Positions 1-11,752 of a stretch of 64,000 nt of DNA are shown one piece after another; the first letter of the stretch is position 1, and every line of letters starts with the position of its first letter. The stretch lies in NCBI GenBank assembly GCA_024305745.1, contig JAHRBS010000008.1, positions 1,674,001-1,738,000 on the forward strand. The letters run 5' to 3'. This stretch comes from Polyporus tsugae (lineage: Eukaryota; Basidiomycota; Agaricomycetes; Polyporales; Polyporaceae). The position numbers and the translations under genes are program-made. The notes beneath the pieces were generated by a model. That model did not search any database and was not told the DNA's origin. It saw only the letters and a program-made list of their open reading frames with translations.

Positions 1-1300
1 TCCAGGTAGCTGTCCGATCCGCCGCCCCAGGTCTGTCGGATGGTCAGTCTTCGCAAGCTTGTGGGCGTGACAGGCAGGCACTTACGACATACGCGCCAAC
101 CGGCTCGCTCGTGGCCGGGTCAACACCCTGGGCCGGGAAACCGGGGAGGGGCTTTGTCTATACGGCGCGTTCAGTTTCGATTCTAAATCAAGATGGCCAC
201 AATGACAACTCGCCTCGGCGATAATCGCCCTAACGGAGTTCTCGGCGAGAGCGCGGTAGGTGTCGTTACCAGTGTATTTGCTGAGCACCAGGTCGTAAGT
301 ATTCCGCGCTAACTGGGAACCTCAGGGAGACGACTTACGCGAGCCGTGACCACTCCAAAGTGAGCTATCAACCAGGAAATGAACCGTCAGTACCCGGCAA
401 TGCTGGCTATGTGATGCAACTCCGGCCGACTCACCGTGCCAGCCTCTGCGATATTGGACGTAGCGATATCGGGGACGGTGGTGTTGATGTTCACCTCACC
501 ATAGGGGACGGTGTTGCCCTGCAAATGGAATTTGGCAGTCTGTCAGTGCCGGCGTTAGTGTGGAGTGCAGATCTATTCTCACCAGAGACCATGCGCCCGC
601 GAGCTTGTCAGCAAGGGTTTTCGCCTGCTTGACGAGCACAGGGTACCTTTCGCCTGTCAGCTCGTACGCGCTCAGCATACCGCCGACGTAGCGGATCGTC
701 GACTCGAAGACGCTGTGATTTGTTCATTCCTGAGCGCCTCGTTGCGAATCCCGAAGGAAAGTGGAAAACGAACCTGGCGGTGCTCCCGGAGTGGTCATGG
801 GTGAAGTCGACGGTCGCGACATGGTTGACAGCTTCCTCGAGGATTTCCTACGTGTCAGATATGAATGATTTATCGATACGGTGGAGGAATTTGAACGGTC
901 ATACCGTCTCGTCCATAATAACCTGTTGTGATCGAGTCAACACGTTATAAACGCGGCACTAGTGCGGAAAAACTCACGAGAGTGCTAAGCGCGTCCACAA
1001 GTGATGCACCCCAACCGTTCCGCCCATCTGTCCAGCTCTCCGAGACTGGTGTCAGGTCATCGTGGGGGTACGCGTACTTCCTAGGGGAGGAATACCGTCT
1101 CAGTGCATGGGAATGGCACGTGGAGGCTGTAACACTCACTTGTACGCATTCCAGCTCGTCAAAAAGATGTTCTTGACATTCTGTCTGTGAACACCGGCAT
1201 CTCCGGGCAGGGCCACACGCGGGTTCTGGATCTTCGCGGCGAGGCCACCAGATACACACGCGAGCGCAACGACCGAAGTGCGGAGAGACCAGGACACCAT
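1..1300 (-). CDS. GH47 class I alpha-1,2-mannosidase, 5' part, cut by window edge
   Basis: Glycoside hydrolase family 47 enzymes trim alpha-1,2-linked mannose from N-glycans; secreted fungal forms work outside the cell or in the secretory path. Ten exons can be placed: 1300-1140, 1080-978, 922-905, 847-774, 712-583, 518-435, 364-339, 280-214, 157-86 and 32-1 (open). The start is the ATG at 1300, which opens a signal-peptide-like N-terminus ending in GGLAA. Family landmarks follow: [64 protein letters not shown] and GGGSDSYL. Exon 3 is only 18 nt. The intron after exon 8 appears to start with GC, not GT. Every exon length and intron phase seen in the paralogue at 6920-4565 is matched for exons 2-9. 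No stop or frameshift is visible, so this copy looks intact as far as it goes; the catalytic C-terminal half lies outside the window. Confidence 0.9.
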
Positions 1301-3109
1301 GGCGACCTTCGGCTAGGCGTTTCAGCGGCGAATCCACAGAGAAGGGAGAGGACGCGACGAGAGGCCGTCGGACAGGTGCGCTGAGCGCGATCTTATATAT
1401 GGCACGGAACCTGCTTCTTCTCGCCCCCAGGCCGCCGGCAGTCCTTGTCGGCAGCGGAAAGGGTCCCCACAACCTCCGATAGCGTCGCTTCATGCCATGG
1501 TCCAGCGACCCCATAAATCGGGGTGCCTGTCCAGTGACCTCCTCCGCCGGTTATTTTGGCTGCTCACATTCTGCGAAAGCGTCAGGGCACGCCCTCAGAA
1601 GAAGTCGCACTCCATGCGCTCACTCACATGATGGTGCCCAGCCGTACGATAGCATTCTGATGTTGGAAAAAGGAGGGTCACCCCGAGGCGGCGCCCCGCC
1701 GCGATGTGCTGTGGCCACCGCACAGAGGACGATATTCCTGTCTCCGTCTTACGTCCGAGGCACCCATTTGAGCATCTGGTATCTCGGTGAATAACCGGAG
1801 AGGGCAAAGAAGACTTCGAACAGACTTACTGGACCGATAACGTGTTCCAAGCAGCAGGCAGACGACGTCGAGCATGTGGGCGGCTACGCCGAAGAATGGC
1901 AGCGGACTCGTGATACGCGTGCACATGATGGATTCGCACAACATTCAGATGGAAATTCGGAAGCAACGTCTCGAGCATGGATAATACTTCGGATAACAGC
2001 CGGATACGAGCAGCTGACTAGAGCTAGCCGCAGTCTCGACACTCGGTTGACGATGCCTTGTATGCAACTAACCAGAAACGGAACAATGGAAGTACAAAGC
2101 TTAAGCTTTACGACAACGTTCCGGAAGCGCCTGTAGGAGGCTACCTTCGCCGCAGGACACGAAATGTTGATGTCCAAGATAAACTCATCCCTTGGACAAG
2201 TTCTCAAGCGAGGAAAACCGTGGTGAAAGGAGCGTAGCTCCCCTAGAGTCGGACGATACGGCATGCAAGGGCGAGAACGTACGGTGGCAAGCCATTCAAG
2301 TCCATCTCGGCCGTCGCCTCATTCGCGCCACGATCGTATAGCGGCCTAAAATCGGGGCGGTGAGAATAGGCTTCGGCATCGATCGCACTTACACCTGGGC
2401 CGCCTAGGGTCCTTCAGCTGGTAGAGGTCCCCATCCGTAGTAATGCGAGTGATACAGTGTCTGCGCCGTCGGTACATGAGCGAGCCACGTCATAAGCACA
2501 GGAGGAAAACGTACTTCTCCTTGACCCGGGATCGAAATCCATTGAGCAGCTGAATAGCTTCTGCCGATGTGCCACGAAGTTTCAGTGGCAGAATGCTCGC
2601 AATGCCTGCATCCGTATGTCTGGTGCCACTGTCTGAGGGAGCAATATGAAACTGCAGTCGCCGTATCGCTTGCGGTGGCGAGTCTACAGAGTCTATTTTC
2701 GCTACCGTAAAATCGGTTGCATGGACTCACCACGCTCAGGATGTCCATTCCGCAGCGGCACGAGTGGAATTGAACACGTTCTCATGCCTCTCCATGATGC
2801 GAAGGGAGTCCACATCTTCCAACATTGTACCGCACAGCATGAGCATCTGCGAGATCGTATCGACAGCCTGAGCGATAGAAGTAGTCAAGTCACCGCTCCG
2901 ACGCACCCTGTCCACGTTAAGCAGGATCTGAGTAGAATGGAAGACCCTCGCCATTGAGTCGGGACCAACCGCACTGCGCTCCACCTGCCCATGTTCTGCT
3001 TCCTTTTCTTCAGATCGCCGCAGACGTACTCAGCGAGTCCATCCCGGCATCATCGAAATGATCTCTAGAACAAGTGCAAGCGTCATCCACGTCCAGATAT
3101 GGTCAAGCA
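1301..3109. other. Spacer upstream of GH47 copy 1, duplicated
   Basis: No supported gene. Parts match the region upstream of GH47 copy 2. For example 2290-2400 resembles 7500-7590 (a shared AGCGG-CTAAAA block followed by AATAGGCTTC), and 2490-2560 resembles 7650-7710 (gtcataagcac followed by ctccttgac). So this is promoter-side sequence of the duplicated unit, diverged. Confidence 0.6.
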
Positions 3110-3583
3110 ATAGGAACCAAGGCTAACCTTGTTCTCAGCGGCAAGGCTGTCGCATCCCTGGCATCGGAATCTCTCTGTCAGCCGGTCCATAGGGTGCAGC
3201 TTCTTTTTGCTCCGCGTCTTCCTGGGGTTTTCCATCCGGGGAAACCAAGCACCGTCGCGAGGGCCGCCCGTGCTGCATGTCACCACTGGCCAAGGTTCGT
3301 TCCCGGCGACGATAGAAGCCACGAATGGATCGCTCAAGTGCCGCGGCTCCCTCACCCCGGGCTTCTCGCGGTCTCGTAAATCTTCACGACCGAGACGTCG
3401 TGGAACTCGTTGAGGTGAGGCATAGGGCGGCTTGGGGGTTCCTTCGCGCCCAAGCTGGCCTTGAGATCGCTCCACGTGCCTTTGACTTCCTTGAGCCCTC
3501 GAGCCGGTCGCACAGCGCATGTTCGCGTTGCCGACGTGCTTCGCGCTCCCTGTTCGCGACAATCTCGGCTGTGACTCATTCAT
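3110..3583 (-). pseudogene. Duplicated gene remnant, copy 1
   Basis: Minus-strand sequence with patchy similarity to 7820-8140. Shared bits in both copies encode a SDPF(V/M)AS motif followed by a tryptophan-proline region, but the reading frames are broken. I do not recognise the family. The same remnant sits upstream of both GH47 genes, so it travelled in the same segmental duplication. Confidence 0.4.
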
Positions 3584-4564
3584 TCATTCACTTCGTTGAA
3601 GGCTGTGCAGGGCGCGATGTGAGGAAATAGAATGACGTCGCCACAAGAGCGAGGCTTCCTCACCCTTTTCAGTCACCGGGTTCCTTGCATTGCCCACAGC
3701 GCTATAAGAGGGCGCATACATGGAATACGTGACAAATAGGCGAGTGATGGTCCTTCCCAAAGGCTTGTGCGTATAGCAGACGTGACCCAATTCCTAGGCA
3801 TGCACCTTATGAAGTAAGGGTCGGCACGAGTCAGGAAGAGAACATACCGCAAAGTGGTTGAGGCACGTACCTAAATCTGGGCAAGCAGAGCGCCTGGTCA
3901 AGAATGCCAGAGCTCTCCCGGGATACAGTAGAGTCCCAGTGCGGCGTCACCGACTAGTAGATGTGCCCTCGCGGCGACATAGTGCAAGAGGATATCGACG
4001 AGGAGTTTTGGCCCATGACGGTCCTTTGAACGGTATGTGCTATATAGTATAGAAAGACGCCAGTGACAGCCAATTGCGTGACCCTAACCCTATTCAGCAC
4101 ATCTAAAACAGTAATTCTAGCGCCCAAGAGCGCCATCGTCACTGTAGCGGCAACGGCAATTATGGGCAATGTCTGCACAAGCCATTGACACACAGCTCTC
4201 CCGGATCGAAAATATCCGACAATTGCAGCAAGAACAGAGCTTCCGATCTCCCGCGAATCGCTCGAGGACCCAGGTTCAAAATGGTGCGCACGAGGAACAT
4301 TGGGAGGTTTCCTACTACTAACAGAGCATAATTGTGTACTAATAGTCCTGGTTTGCGCAGACACGTATAAGAAAGCAGTTTTTTGAAACAGGACTTCACA
4401 GTCTAGTAGTCCAGAGGCGAATACCGGGCGAATATTGTGACGATTGCGCAGCGACCCGTTCCATTTCAAGTCCGCGCTAACCAGCCCACGACTCGCCAAT
4501 GTCCGAGCGCACGCCCCACGTACCTGACTTACGCTACTTGGACACCTTTGAGCGGGGCTACTAA
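3584..4564. other. Spacer between the duplicated units
   Basis: Nothing coding is recognised. This stretch has no counterpart in the second unit and separates the 3' end of the right GH47 gene from the remnant of the left unit. Confidence 0.4.
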
Positions 4565-6920
4565 TCATTCACCTGGCCGCGTGGCGGGAATCTTCGCCGC
4601 CGGGCTTACGAGCGGGAGTGTGCCAGAATTCGTCGTGAAGGGCACCGATGACTCCGTGTAAAGCTGGCCACTCCCATACGAAGCTTTCGCAGCGGGCGCG
4701 ATGTAGGGATGCGCCTCGGTGTTGAAGACGTCTAAGATACACACGTCAGTAATCGTGCTTTCCACGGCGAGGAATCGTAAATGGCAGTACTTACACTCGT
4801 CCAAGCTGATGTGGCTGGGATCGTCGAACTTGAGGTAAAGGTACTTGAGCACCTCGGCGAACCAGAAGCTCTCCATGTCGTCAACGAATCCACCGCCGTC
4901 GGCTGCGTTCACGTTGTTGATCGGTGCGTACGCGACGGTGTCCGTCTTGAGGTACGTCTCGAGGCTCTGGTACGCGGAGACGGCGCGGTCGTAGTAAGTG
5001 GTGTTGCCCGTGTACCGCCACGCGTAGAAATTGGACTCGAGCACCTCGGGGCGCATATAGTAGTACGAGGTTGTGATAAAGAAGCCGTGTTGGTTGTAGA
5101 ACGCTCGCTGGGCCGCGGTAGGGGTCGAGCCGGTGTAGTTGCCGTCGCTCGAGAAGTAGCCGAAGGACTCCGGGCCGATGCCGGTGCTGAACGTTCGAGA
5201 CATTAGATGGAAATCAGGAAAACGGCAGAGCAGAGAGACGTACGCGGTACTCGCATAGGTGTTCCAGCAGCCCTCGTTCAGATCGAGACCTAGATCGACG
5301 ATAGTCTGATTGTTCAGAAGCCTGCCGCCCATGATCCAGTTGCCCGCCATGAAGCAGGCCAAATGGGAGCCGATATGACGGATGGTACCACTATTGTCTT
5401 GATCGGCGAGGTACGTCTAGTTGCCGACAGTGGATTTCTAGTTAGGAAGGATACGGTGAGCGATGCTGCAAAGATACGAGATACACAGACCACAATACCC
5501 TCAAGAGTGTCTTGATGGACGAGTCGACGGCAGTAGCCCAGTTGTCCGCAAAAGTGTCGTCATCGGTGTTGGTTAGCCGAGGATATTTGATGAGGTACTC
5601 GAGGTAGCTGTCCGACCCTCCACCCCATGTCTATATGGGCGGTCAGTGCTCCAGGATCTGGAAGCATGTAAATTATAACACTCACGACGTAAGCCCCAAC
5701 GGGCTCGCTCGTGACCGGGTCAACACCCTGGGCTGGGAAGCCGGGAAGGGGCTTGGGCTGTAGGAGCATTGTTCAGCCCCAATGGGTCTAGACGAAATCA
5801 TCCACGAGGACGACTAGCCTGGGCGATGATGGCCCTCACGGTGTTTTCTGCGAGAGCACGGTAGGTGTCGTTACCAGTATAGTTACTGATCGGGAGGCGA
5901 TTCCACCACGATGTAAGCGTTCGACAACAACTGAGATGCCGACGAAATGAACTTACGCAAGGCGAGACCACTCCAACGTGAGCTATTGACAGAGAACAAG
6001 CGTTAGTATGTGCCAATCCTGACTCCGCGATGCAGCTCCGAACTCACCGTACCAGCTCCCGCAATGCTGTTTGTCCCGTTACTTGGGACGGTCGTGTTGA
6101 TGTTGATGGTACCGTAAGGAACGGTGTTGCCCTACATAAGTCCGTCAGCTTCGGTGTCAGCGTTAGCGTGCAATCTAGCAGAATCTTACACGAGACCAAG
6201 CGAAGGCGAGCCTGTCGGCAAGGCTCTGAGCCTGCGTGACGAGCACGGGGTACGCCTTGTTCGACAGCTCGTACGCACTAAGCAACCCTCCAACATAACG
6301 AATCGTAGTCTCAAAGATGCTGTTGTTCGTTTGTTCGTAAACACATCATTGCGAGGGCGAAGGCGAAGCAGAGTACTAACCTGACGGTACTCCCAGAGTG
6401 GTCGCGGGTGAAGTCGACAGTTGCGGTATGGTTGACCGCTTGCTCGAAGAGATCCTACACGGCATAGATAAGTGCCCGATTCGCACGCGCTTCGAACGTG
6501 GCCGGCGCACCGTCTCGCCCATAATAGCCTATCGTAACGGAGTCAACGGCCGAACGTTACGCTGCGTGAGGAAACCAGAACTCACAAGGGTAGTAAGCGC
6601 ATCCACAAGCGATGCATCCCAACCATTCCGACCATCGGTCCAACTCTTTGAAACTGGGGTGAGGTCATCATGGGGGTAAGCATACTCCCTAAGTAAAGAA
6701 GAGACATAGTATTAGAATAGTGCAACAATGCGTCGAGGGTGAAAGCTCACATGTACGCGTTCCAGCTCGTCAGGAATATGTCCTTGACGTTCTGCCTGTG
6801 TTCCGAGGCATCTGATGGTAGGACCAGATCTGGGTCCTGGATGCTAGCGGCGAGGCCACCAGAAATGCATGCAAGTGCAACAATGAACTTCGGGAACGAC
6901 CAGGATACGATGGCGATCAT
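4565..6920 (-). CDS. GH47 class I alpha-1,2-mannosidase, complete
   Basis: Mannosyl-oligosaccharide alpha-1,2-mannosidase; removes terminal alpha-1,2-mannose using a Ca2+-dependent inverting mechanism known for GH47. Thirteen exons: 6920-6751, 6688-6586, 6528-6511, 6454-6381, 6319-6190, 6131-6048, 5982-5957, 5885-5819, 5757-5686, 5630-5499, 5416-5244, 5186-4795 and 4731-4565. They sum to 1608 nt, a 535-residue protein, the usual size for secreted fungal GH47. Signal peptide at residues 1-25. Landmarks: PHDDLTPVS near 60, [31 protein letters not shown] near 252-261, TGIGPESF near 351, RPEVLES near 395, DDMESF at 452-457, and VFNTEAHP near 482, whose Thr is the family's calcium ligand. Exon 3 is an 18-nt micro-exon. 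The intron after exon 8 has a GC donor (CAG then GCTAGT), as in the neighbour copy. No defects seen. Confidence 0.95.
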
Positions 6921-7819
6921 TGGGTAGGCGATGGTGAATCTGCAGAGGAGAGGAGAGGACGCGATAAGTGGCCGTCGGACCGGCACACTCAGCACGACCT
7001 TTTATGTGGTAAGGAATGGCCGTCCTCCGAGCCTCGGGGGGCCGCGGTCGTTGTACGGTCAGTTCTCACGGCCCCCAACAGCGTCGCCTCGTCTCGCGCT
7101 CCAAAATCGCCTCGAGGTCGGGACATCCTTTCTGCAGTTATTTTGCTGCTTCGGATGTCAGCCGTGCGTCGCCCAAACGGCTGCGCTGGCGGCCAGCTGG
7201 ACTCGTGATGCAACGTACGCATGGTTGAAAGGACGAACACAACCCTGAAAGCGTGGATGGGACCTCGGATAGCGGGCGGATGGCAGCTGACTGCGGTCTC
7301 GAAAGTCGATTGCAGATGTGTCGCGCGCACCGTGCTAAAAACGACAATGGCTTTATGAAACTCTGTGGGAAGCGTCGATAAGAGTTGGGTGGAACATGGA
7401 ATATGAATGGCCAACATACACTTGCCGTCCCACGGGAGCGCTGCGCAAGGGCCCTTCTGAGGGAGAGAAAATGCGCCAGGTCGGATGGTGGTGAGGGGAT
7501 GTGGTCAGCCCAGCTGTTGCTCACACGATCGGATAGCGGGCTAAAAGTGGGGTGGTGAAATAGGCTTCAGCACTGATGCCCGTGGTGTCTTTCGGGTGGT
7601 CGAAGTCGTCTCTAAAGCAAAAAAGGCTACATCAGCGAAACTGTGTCATAAGCACTGCGAAGAGAACGAACTCCTCCTTGACATGGATATTTGGCCATTG
7701 TAGACGAACGGCGGGTAGTACGCAGCTCTGTGGGCTATCCCGCCATCATCGAACAACCTACGCAGACAGCCCGATTGTCAGGCACGTCTGTAGACGGGTG
7801 TCAGGGAGTCGACAATAAG
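6921..7819. other. Promoter-side spacer of GH47 copy 2
   Basis: No gene supported. Contains blocks shared with 1540-1600 and 2290-2560, upstream of GH47 copy 1, consistent with one duplicated unit. Confidence 0.5.
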
Positions 7820-8173
7820 CCAACCTTGTTCTGAGCCTAAATCTTATATCATCTTCTCGCTCATGATCCGGGAGAAACGAGCACCGCCGAGAACGCTGCC
7901 CGTGCTGCGGCCGGCCAATGGTCGAGGTTCGCGACGAGGACAGAAGCCATGAACGGATCGCTCGGGTTCGTCAGCTCCACAAATCCAGGCTTCCAGACGG
8001 GGGTTTCTCCGCAATAGGGCTGACCAGGAGACCTCCCCGTGTGGCTGAAAACTTGTACATTCTCGAGCGCGTTGCGAGTCTTCGCATCCGTCGTGGAGCT
8101 TGCGCTCCTTATTCTCCACAGTCGCGGTCTTAAATAAGATCTTCATTTCAGATACACGTCGGGAGTGAATCAA
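7820..8173 (-). pseudogene. Duplicated gene remnant, copy 2
   Basis: Minus-strand stretch similar to 3110-3583. The best reading contains the words PGFVELTNPSDPFMAS and DHWPAAARAAFSAVLVSPGS and then stops; upstream parts need frame changes. No family recognised. Its position 0.9 kb upstream of GH47 copy 2 mirrors copy 1. Confidence 0.4.
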
Positions 8174-9600
8174 TTGTTTAGAGGAAAGGTCTGGCGCACC
8201 TTGTCATAAATGTGTATGCCACCAGCCGGTGGTGCCCGGGCAGCCTACAGCAAACGACTCAGAGCTTCGACGACAGGGCCATTTCGCGTGGCAGGAGAGG
8301 TCGGCGATTCCGTCGCTACAGTGCCATCGCAAGCAATACCTGACTCGATTCTTCAAAGACTCCATCCTGAACAAAGAGTGTGTGGTGGTGGTGGTGGTGG
8401 TGGCTCTGGATGTACAGTGTACAGTGTACACGCTACGAAGTTAGACGCCAGCATCGTCCTGCGCGTGACCCTAAACCATAAATGGCAACTTCAATTGTAC
8501 CGCAGCAGCCGGCCCGGGCCCTTGTGGCAAGTTCTTGAACTTGAAGTTGGTTGCACTCGTAAGTTACGCTCTTGGCGTCGACCCTCATCGATTTTCTGGA
8601 TATATTTCCACTGTACGCAATGCAGGCACCCACCTAGGTCGTACAGGAATCAGGCCGTCATCATCCCCACCCTTCGCTGCCGGTACCGCTAACTGCAGTG
8701 TGGAAGGCTGAATGGCCCAAAGGACGGAAGAAGTGGTAGGACTGCCGCCTCGGCAGTCCTACCATTCAATGAAGGTTCCTGCAGAACGGCACAGCATCTC
8801 GATGTCACTGTCTCTGGTTTTCAGGTTAGTGCCCAAGATGCCTCTCGATAAGGCGACGTCGCTAAAGTTTCCGACCGTTTTCCAACGATGCTACTAGAAT
8901 AACCAATGCTTACATGCTTCGGAGTCCCGCTCGTGGCTTCTATGTTATAACTTGACTCGGCGAGCCGAGACCTGAGCAGGTTCTATGAGCTGGTGTGTGG
9001 TATATTTCTTCGAAATGTTCTTGTCAGCACAGCGCGCGTCCAATCATCGCACAGACGATGCGGACCCACATTTCATTTGACCTCAGTGCCGGCTAGAAGG
9101 TCCTAGAGGTTCGAACTGTACCACATAACATGTAATAGTGGTGCGACTCATCCCATGCCTCGTTTCTAGCGTCCACAAGCAGTGTCCTAGGGTGCCACTG
9201 GCAGGGGCAATCCGCCGCATAATGCGATACGTCATCGCTGTTCTGTAGTAGGTGTTTCGCAAAAACTGTGACTCGCATTCTACACGGGGTATTTTCGCTG
9301 GCACATCTGAGATGCATTGAACTTACGACAGAGGGGAACACAATTGCCACATGGAATGGTAACAGCCGGTGAGCGTTAGGCGTAGTAACGCCGAACATAC
9401 CGCATGCTGAACCTGTTACATTTTCTGTGCAAGACCTGTACAGAAGCGTGCCCTCATCGCAGAACCCGAGTCGGCTCCAGTCGTGGGATGCAAGCATGCG
9501 AGTCGAGAGGTGTGGTTGGCACCCACTCCTGTGCCGTACGTCACCAGTATGAGGTACTCCCGGCGGGACAAGCTGTAAGTTGCATTCGGATCTGACATCG
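8174..9600. other. Intergenic; short trinucleotide run
   Basis: No gene supported. A (TGG)n run lies at about 8382-8403, followed by repeats of TGTACAG near 8412-8430. The rest shows no structure I can name. Confidence 0.5.
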
Positions 9601-9730
9601 TTCACTGTGCGGAACTCATATGATCCACTCCAGGGACTACGGAGATGTGCGAGTGATCGAAACGGTTCCGCCGCTTAACGGGATCAACTTCAGGCCAGTA
9701 TCCGCCGAAATCGTCCTCCTGAAGCGTTGA

Positions 9731-10022
9731 TTGACCGTCGATCTTGTTCTCAGACCGGACACACTTGGAACGCTGGGCTGGAAACCTTACGAGCACCCGG
9801 AGGGGTCGGTCTACTTCCGTGCGGAGGTAGGTTGTCACCGTCCAATAGACGAAAAGTCTCGAAAAACAATGATCTCACTTCTCCACAGAACTTCTACACG
9901 AACCTATGGCTGTACGACGCGGCGACCCTCGAAGCGATCTATCAAGTGGTCGAGAAGCTCCGTGACGAACTCACTGCGCATCCCCAGTTATCCGCCCGAG
10001 ATATCGAGGTCGGGATCGATTA
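9731..10022 (+). pseudogene. WW-like domain protein fragment
   Basis: Plus-strand reading LGWKPYEHPEGSVYFRAE, then an intron (about 9827-9889) and NFYTNLWLYDAATLEAIYQ continuing to a stop at 10020-10022. The GW-x-PY-x-HPEG-x-x-YF pattern, followed by a strand with YD and an acidic helix, matches a WW-like motif common in uncharacterised basidiomycete proteins. Those proteins are longer and continue on both sides. Here upstream sequence has stops (for example after GNGSAA-like reading near 9675) and the segment after 10022 shows no continuation, so I take it as a truncated or decayed copy. Confidence 0.5.
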
Positions 10023-10639
10023 ATGGCGCCTAACTCACCATATGCTCTCAGGTCTGCCGCTACAGATCCACGCAGGTCCACACCCACGGCACCGTCCTTC
10101 GTCCCTCGTTTGCTCATCTATAGAGCAACCTCCAGTCACCCTCCCCAGCACTCCTATTCCGACACCTGCTGGCCATGCCTTGATCAATGCCTTCATGGAC
10201 AGACTACAGTGGCAGCGCCATCCAAGTACTCCGCCTCGGACGTGATTTCCAAAGCTTGCGGGCAATCATCGTTCATCTCCCATGACAGACTGTTTGTCAG
10301 TTTATTGTAATGCAGTGCGCGCGCCACTCATGCCCCCAACAGCTGCCCTATGTTGATATATGAGGTCAATATTCGCGGGATCGGTGTTGGTACTCGTCAC
10401 ATCGGGTACGTCGCTCGTGTCCACCGCATACAAGTATCAAAAATTGACATTGTCCTCACTGTAGACCGAAATCATTATCAATACAGCACAATTATACCGG
10501 CGACGACTGCGAGATGTATGCAGGACCCAGGTTGGGAATGCAATTGAGAGGCACCAGTAGCCTCGTCGCATGCGCAACCGCGACCCGTCTGCCCCATCAA
10601 ATACTTGTCGACTACTGCCCTACATGTGCCCATACTCCC
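10023..10639. other. Intergenic
   Basis: No convincing gene or RNA. Short open frames only. Confidence 0.4.
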
Positions 10640-11752
10640 TCATCTGCCTCCCAAAGTCCATATGTCGCAACTTATTCGGAGACACTTCTGTCCCCTTTGC
10701 CACTGCTCCCGCCGCCCCCGGCCCAGCACCTGCATCGTCTTCCTCATCGACCGCATCTGCGAATCGTGCCCCAGCGAAAGCCGAGCCCTCGGCCTCCGTC
10801 CTTGCGGCGCAGCGAGTCGACTGTGCTCAGCTCGCAGAGGACGTGCGCCGCCAGACACGGTGCTTCTCCGCTCGAGTTGGGGCTGCCCCTGAGAAGTCTG
10901 TGTAGAATCCACAATCGAGGAGCCTCCGGGCTGGGGTAACGCGCGTTTCCACAATGGCACGAACTTCGATCCTAGAGCTGGCACCGGCTCAGACTTCCGG
11001 TGATCGAAAGAAGACACAGTCGGCACAGGGAGCGCACGCTTTGGAGGACTCCGGGGAATGACTTGGCTCTGGTTCTGACTTTGCGCGGACGCCAAGTCGA
11101 ATGACCCCGAGGAACGAGGAAGTGGCAGTGGACGAGGGGGACTGGCAGATGCAGATGAAAATACACTTGCCGCCTGGGATACGTCTTGCCCGGAAGGGAT
11201 CCGAGTGATAAAATTTGATGGGGGGTGTGGAGGAAACGCGTTTGGAACGGAATGTGTTGGTCGATGCGCGCCGACGAACGGACCAGGGGATGGCGTTGGT
11301 TGTGGCGTTGGAATCGTACCGTTAGTTGGTGGCGCCGGAAGACCGCGTGGAGACGGTAGCGGTCGTCTTATGGAATGCGGGGTACCGATTTGAGGGGACG
11401 CTGGAGAGATTGGGGAAGGATATGGGTTAGCTGGGTGAGTCTGACTATGAGGCTGGGGAGAAGGCGGCGGACGGGGATAATATGGGTCACATTGTGGGTG
11501 TGTGGCCGACATGGGACTAGGGGGTTGAGCAAGCGAATACGATACAGGATTGATCGCGGACAGGGGACGCTGCACGGGCGGTGCGTATGAGTGAGGCTGC
11601 TGTGGAGGGAGCGGGCTGTATGATCGCTGCTGATAGTGCGCAGGGTGTTGGTGTTGGGGCTGCATCCTGGAGTCGTAGGCTTCAGGTGCCTGAACCTGGG
11701 AATAAGCATACGCCGTCTGTTGGTGATACGACGAGTAGCCAGGTTGTGCCAT
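10640..11752 (-). CDS. Pro/Gln/Ser-rich protein, unknown function
   Basis: Single long open frame of 370 residues starting MAQPGYSSYHQQTAYAYS. It is dominated by proline, glutamine, serine and tyrosine in the first 230 residues (repeated P-x-P, QPHS and PSP words), as in intrinsically disordered scaffold or regulatory proteins. A less biased patch near 270-285 reads GSKFVPLWKRALPQPG and may be the only structured or docking element. No signal peptide or membrane segment. The last ~60 residues are Arg-rich and could be frame-read intron, so a downstream exon or different 3' end is possible. Function unknown. Confidence 0.6.
   Translation of the reverse strand: MAQPGYSSYHQQTAYAYSQVQAPEAYDSRMQPQHQHPAHYQQRSYSPLPPQQPHSYAPPVQRPLSAINPVSYSLAQPPSPMSATHPQCDPYYPRPPPSPQPHSQTHPANPYPSPISPASPQIGTPHSIRRPLPSPRGLPAPPTNGTIPTPQPTPSPGPFVGAHRPTHSVPNAFPPHPPSNFITRIPSGQDVSQAASVFSSASASPPRPLPLPRSSGSFDLASAQSQNQSQVIPRSPPKRALPVPTVSSFDHRKSEPVPALGSKFVPLWKRALPQPGGSSIVDSTQTSQGQPQLERRSTVSGGARPLRAEHSRLAAPQGRRPRARLSLGHDSQMRSMRKTMQVLGRGRREQWQRGQKCLRISCDIWTLGGR

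Noticed and set aside
4079..4100. CCCTAACCCTA-like words suggesting telomere repeats
   Set aside because: Only one and a half units; no array.
4565..5206. Plus-strand 141-codon frame opposite the GH47 gene
   Set aside because: Val/Glu-rich antisense shadow of a well-supported GH47 exon.
8382..8403. (TGG)n run as a coding poly-Gly or poly-Val tract
   Set aside because: No gene around it is supported; treated as a plain microsatellite.
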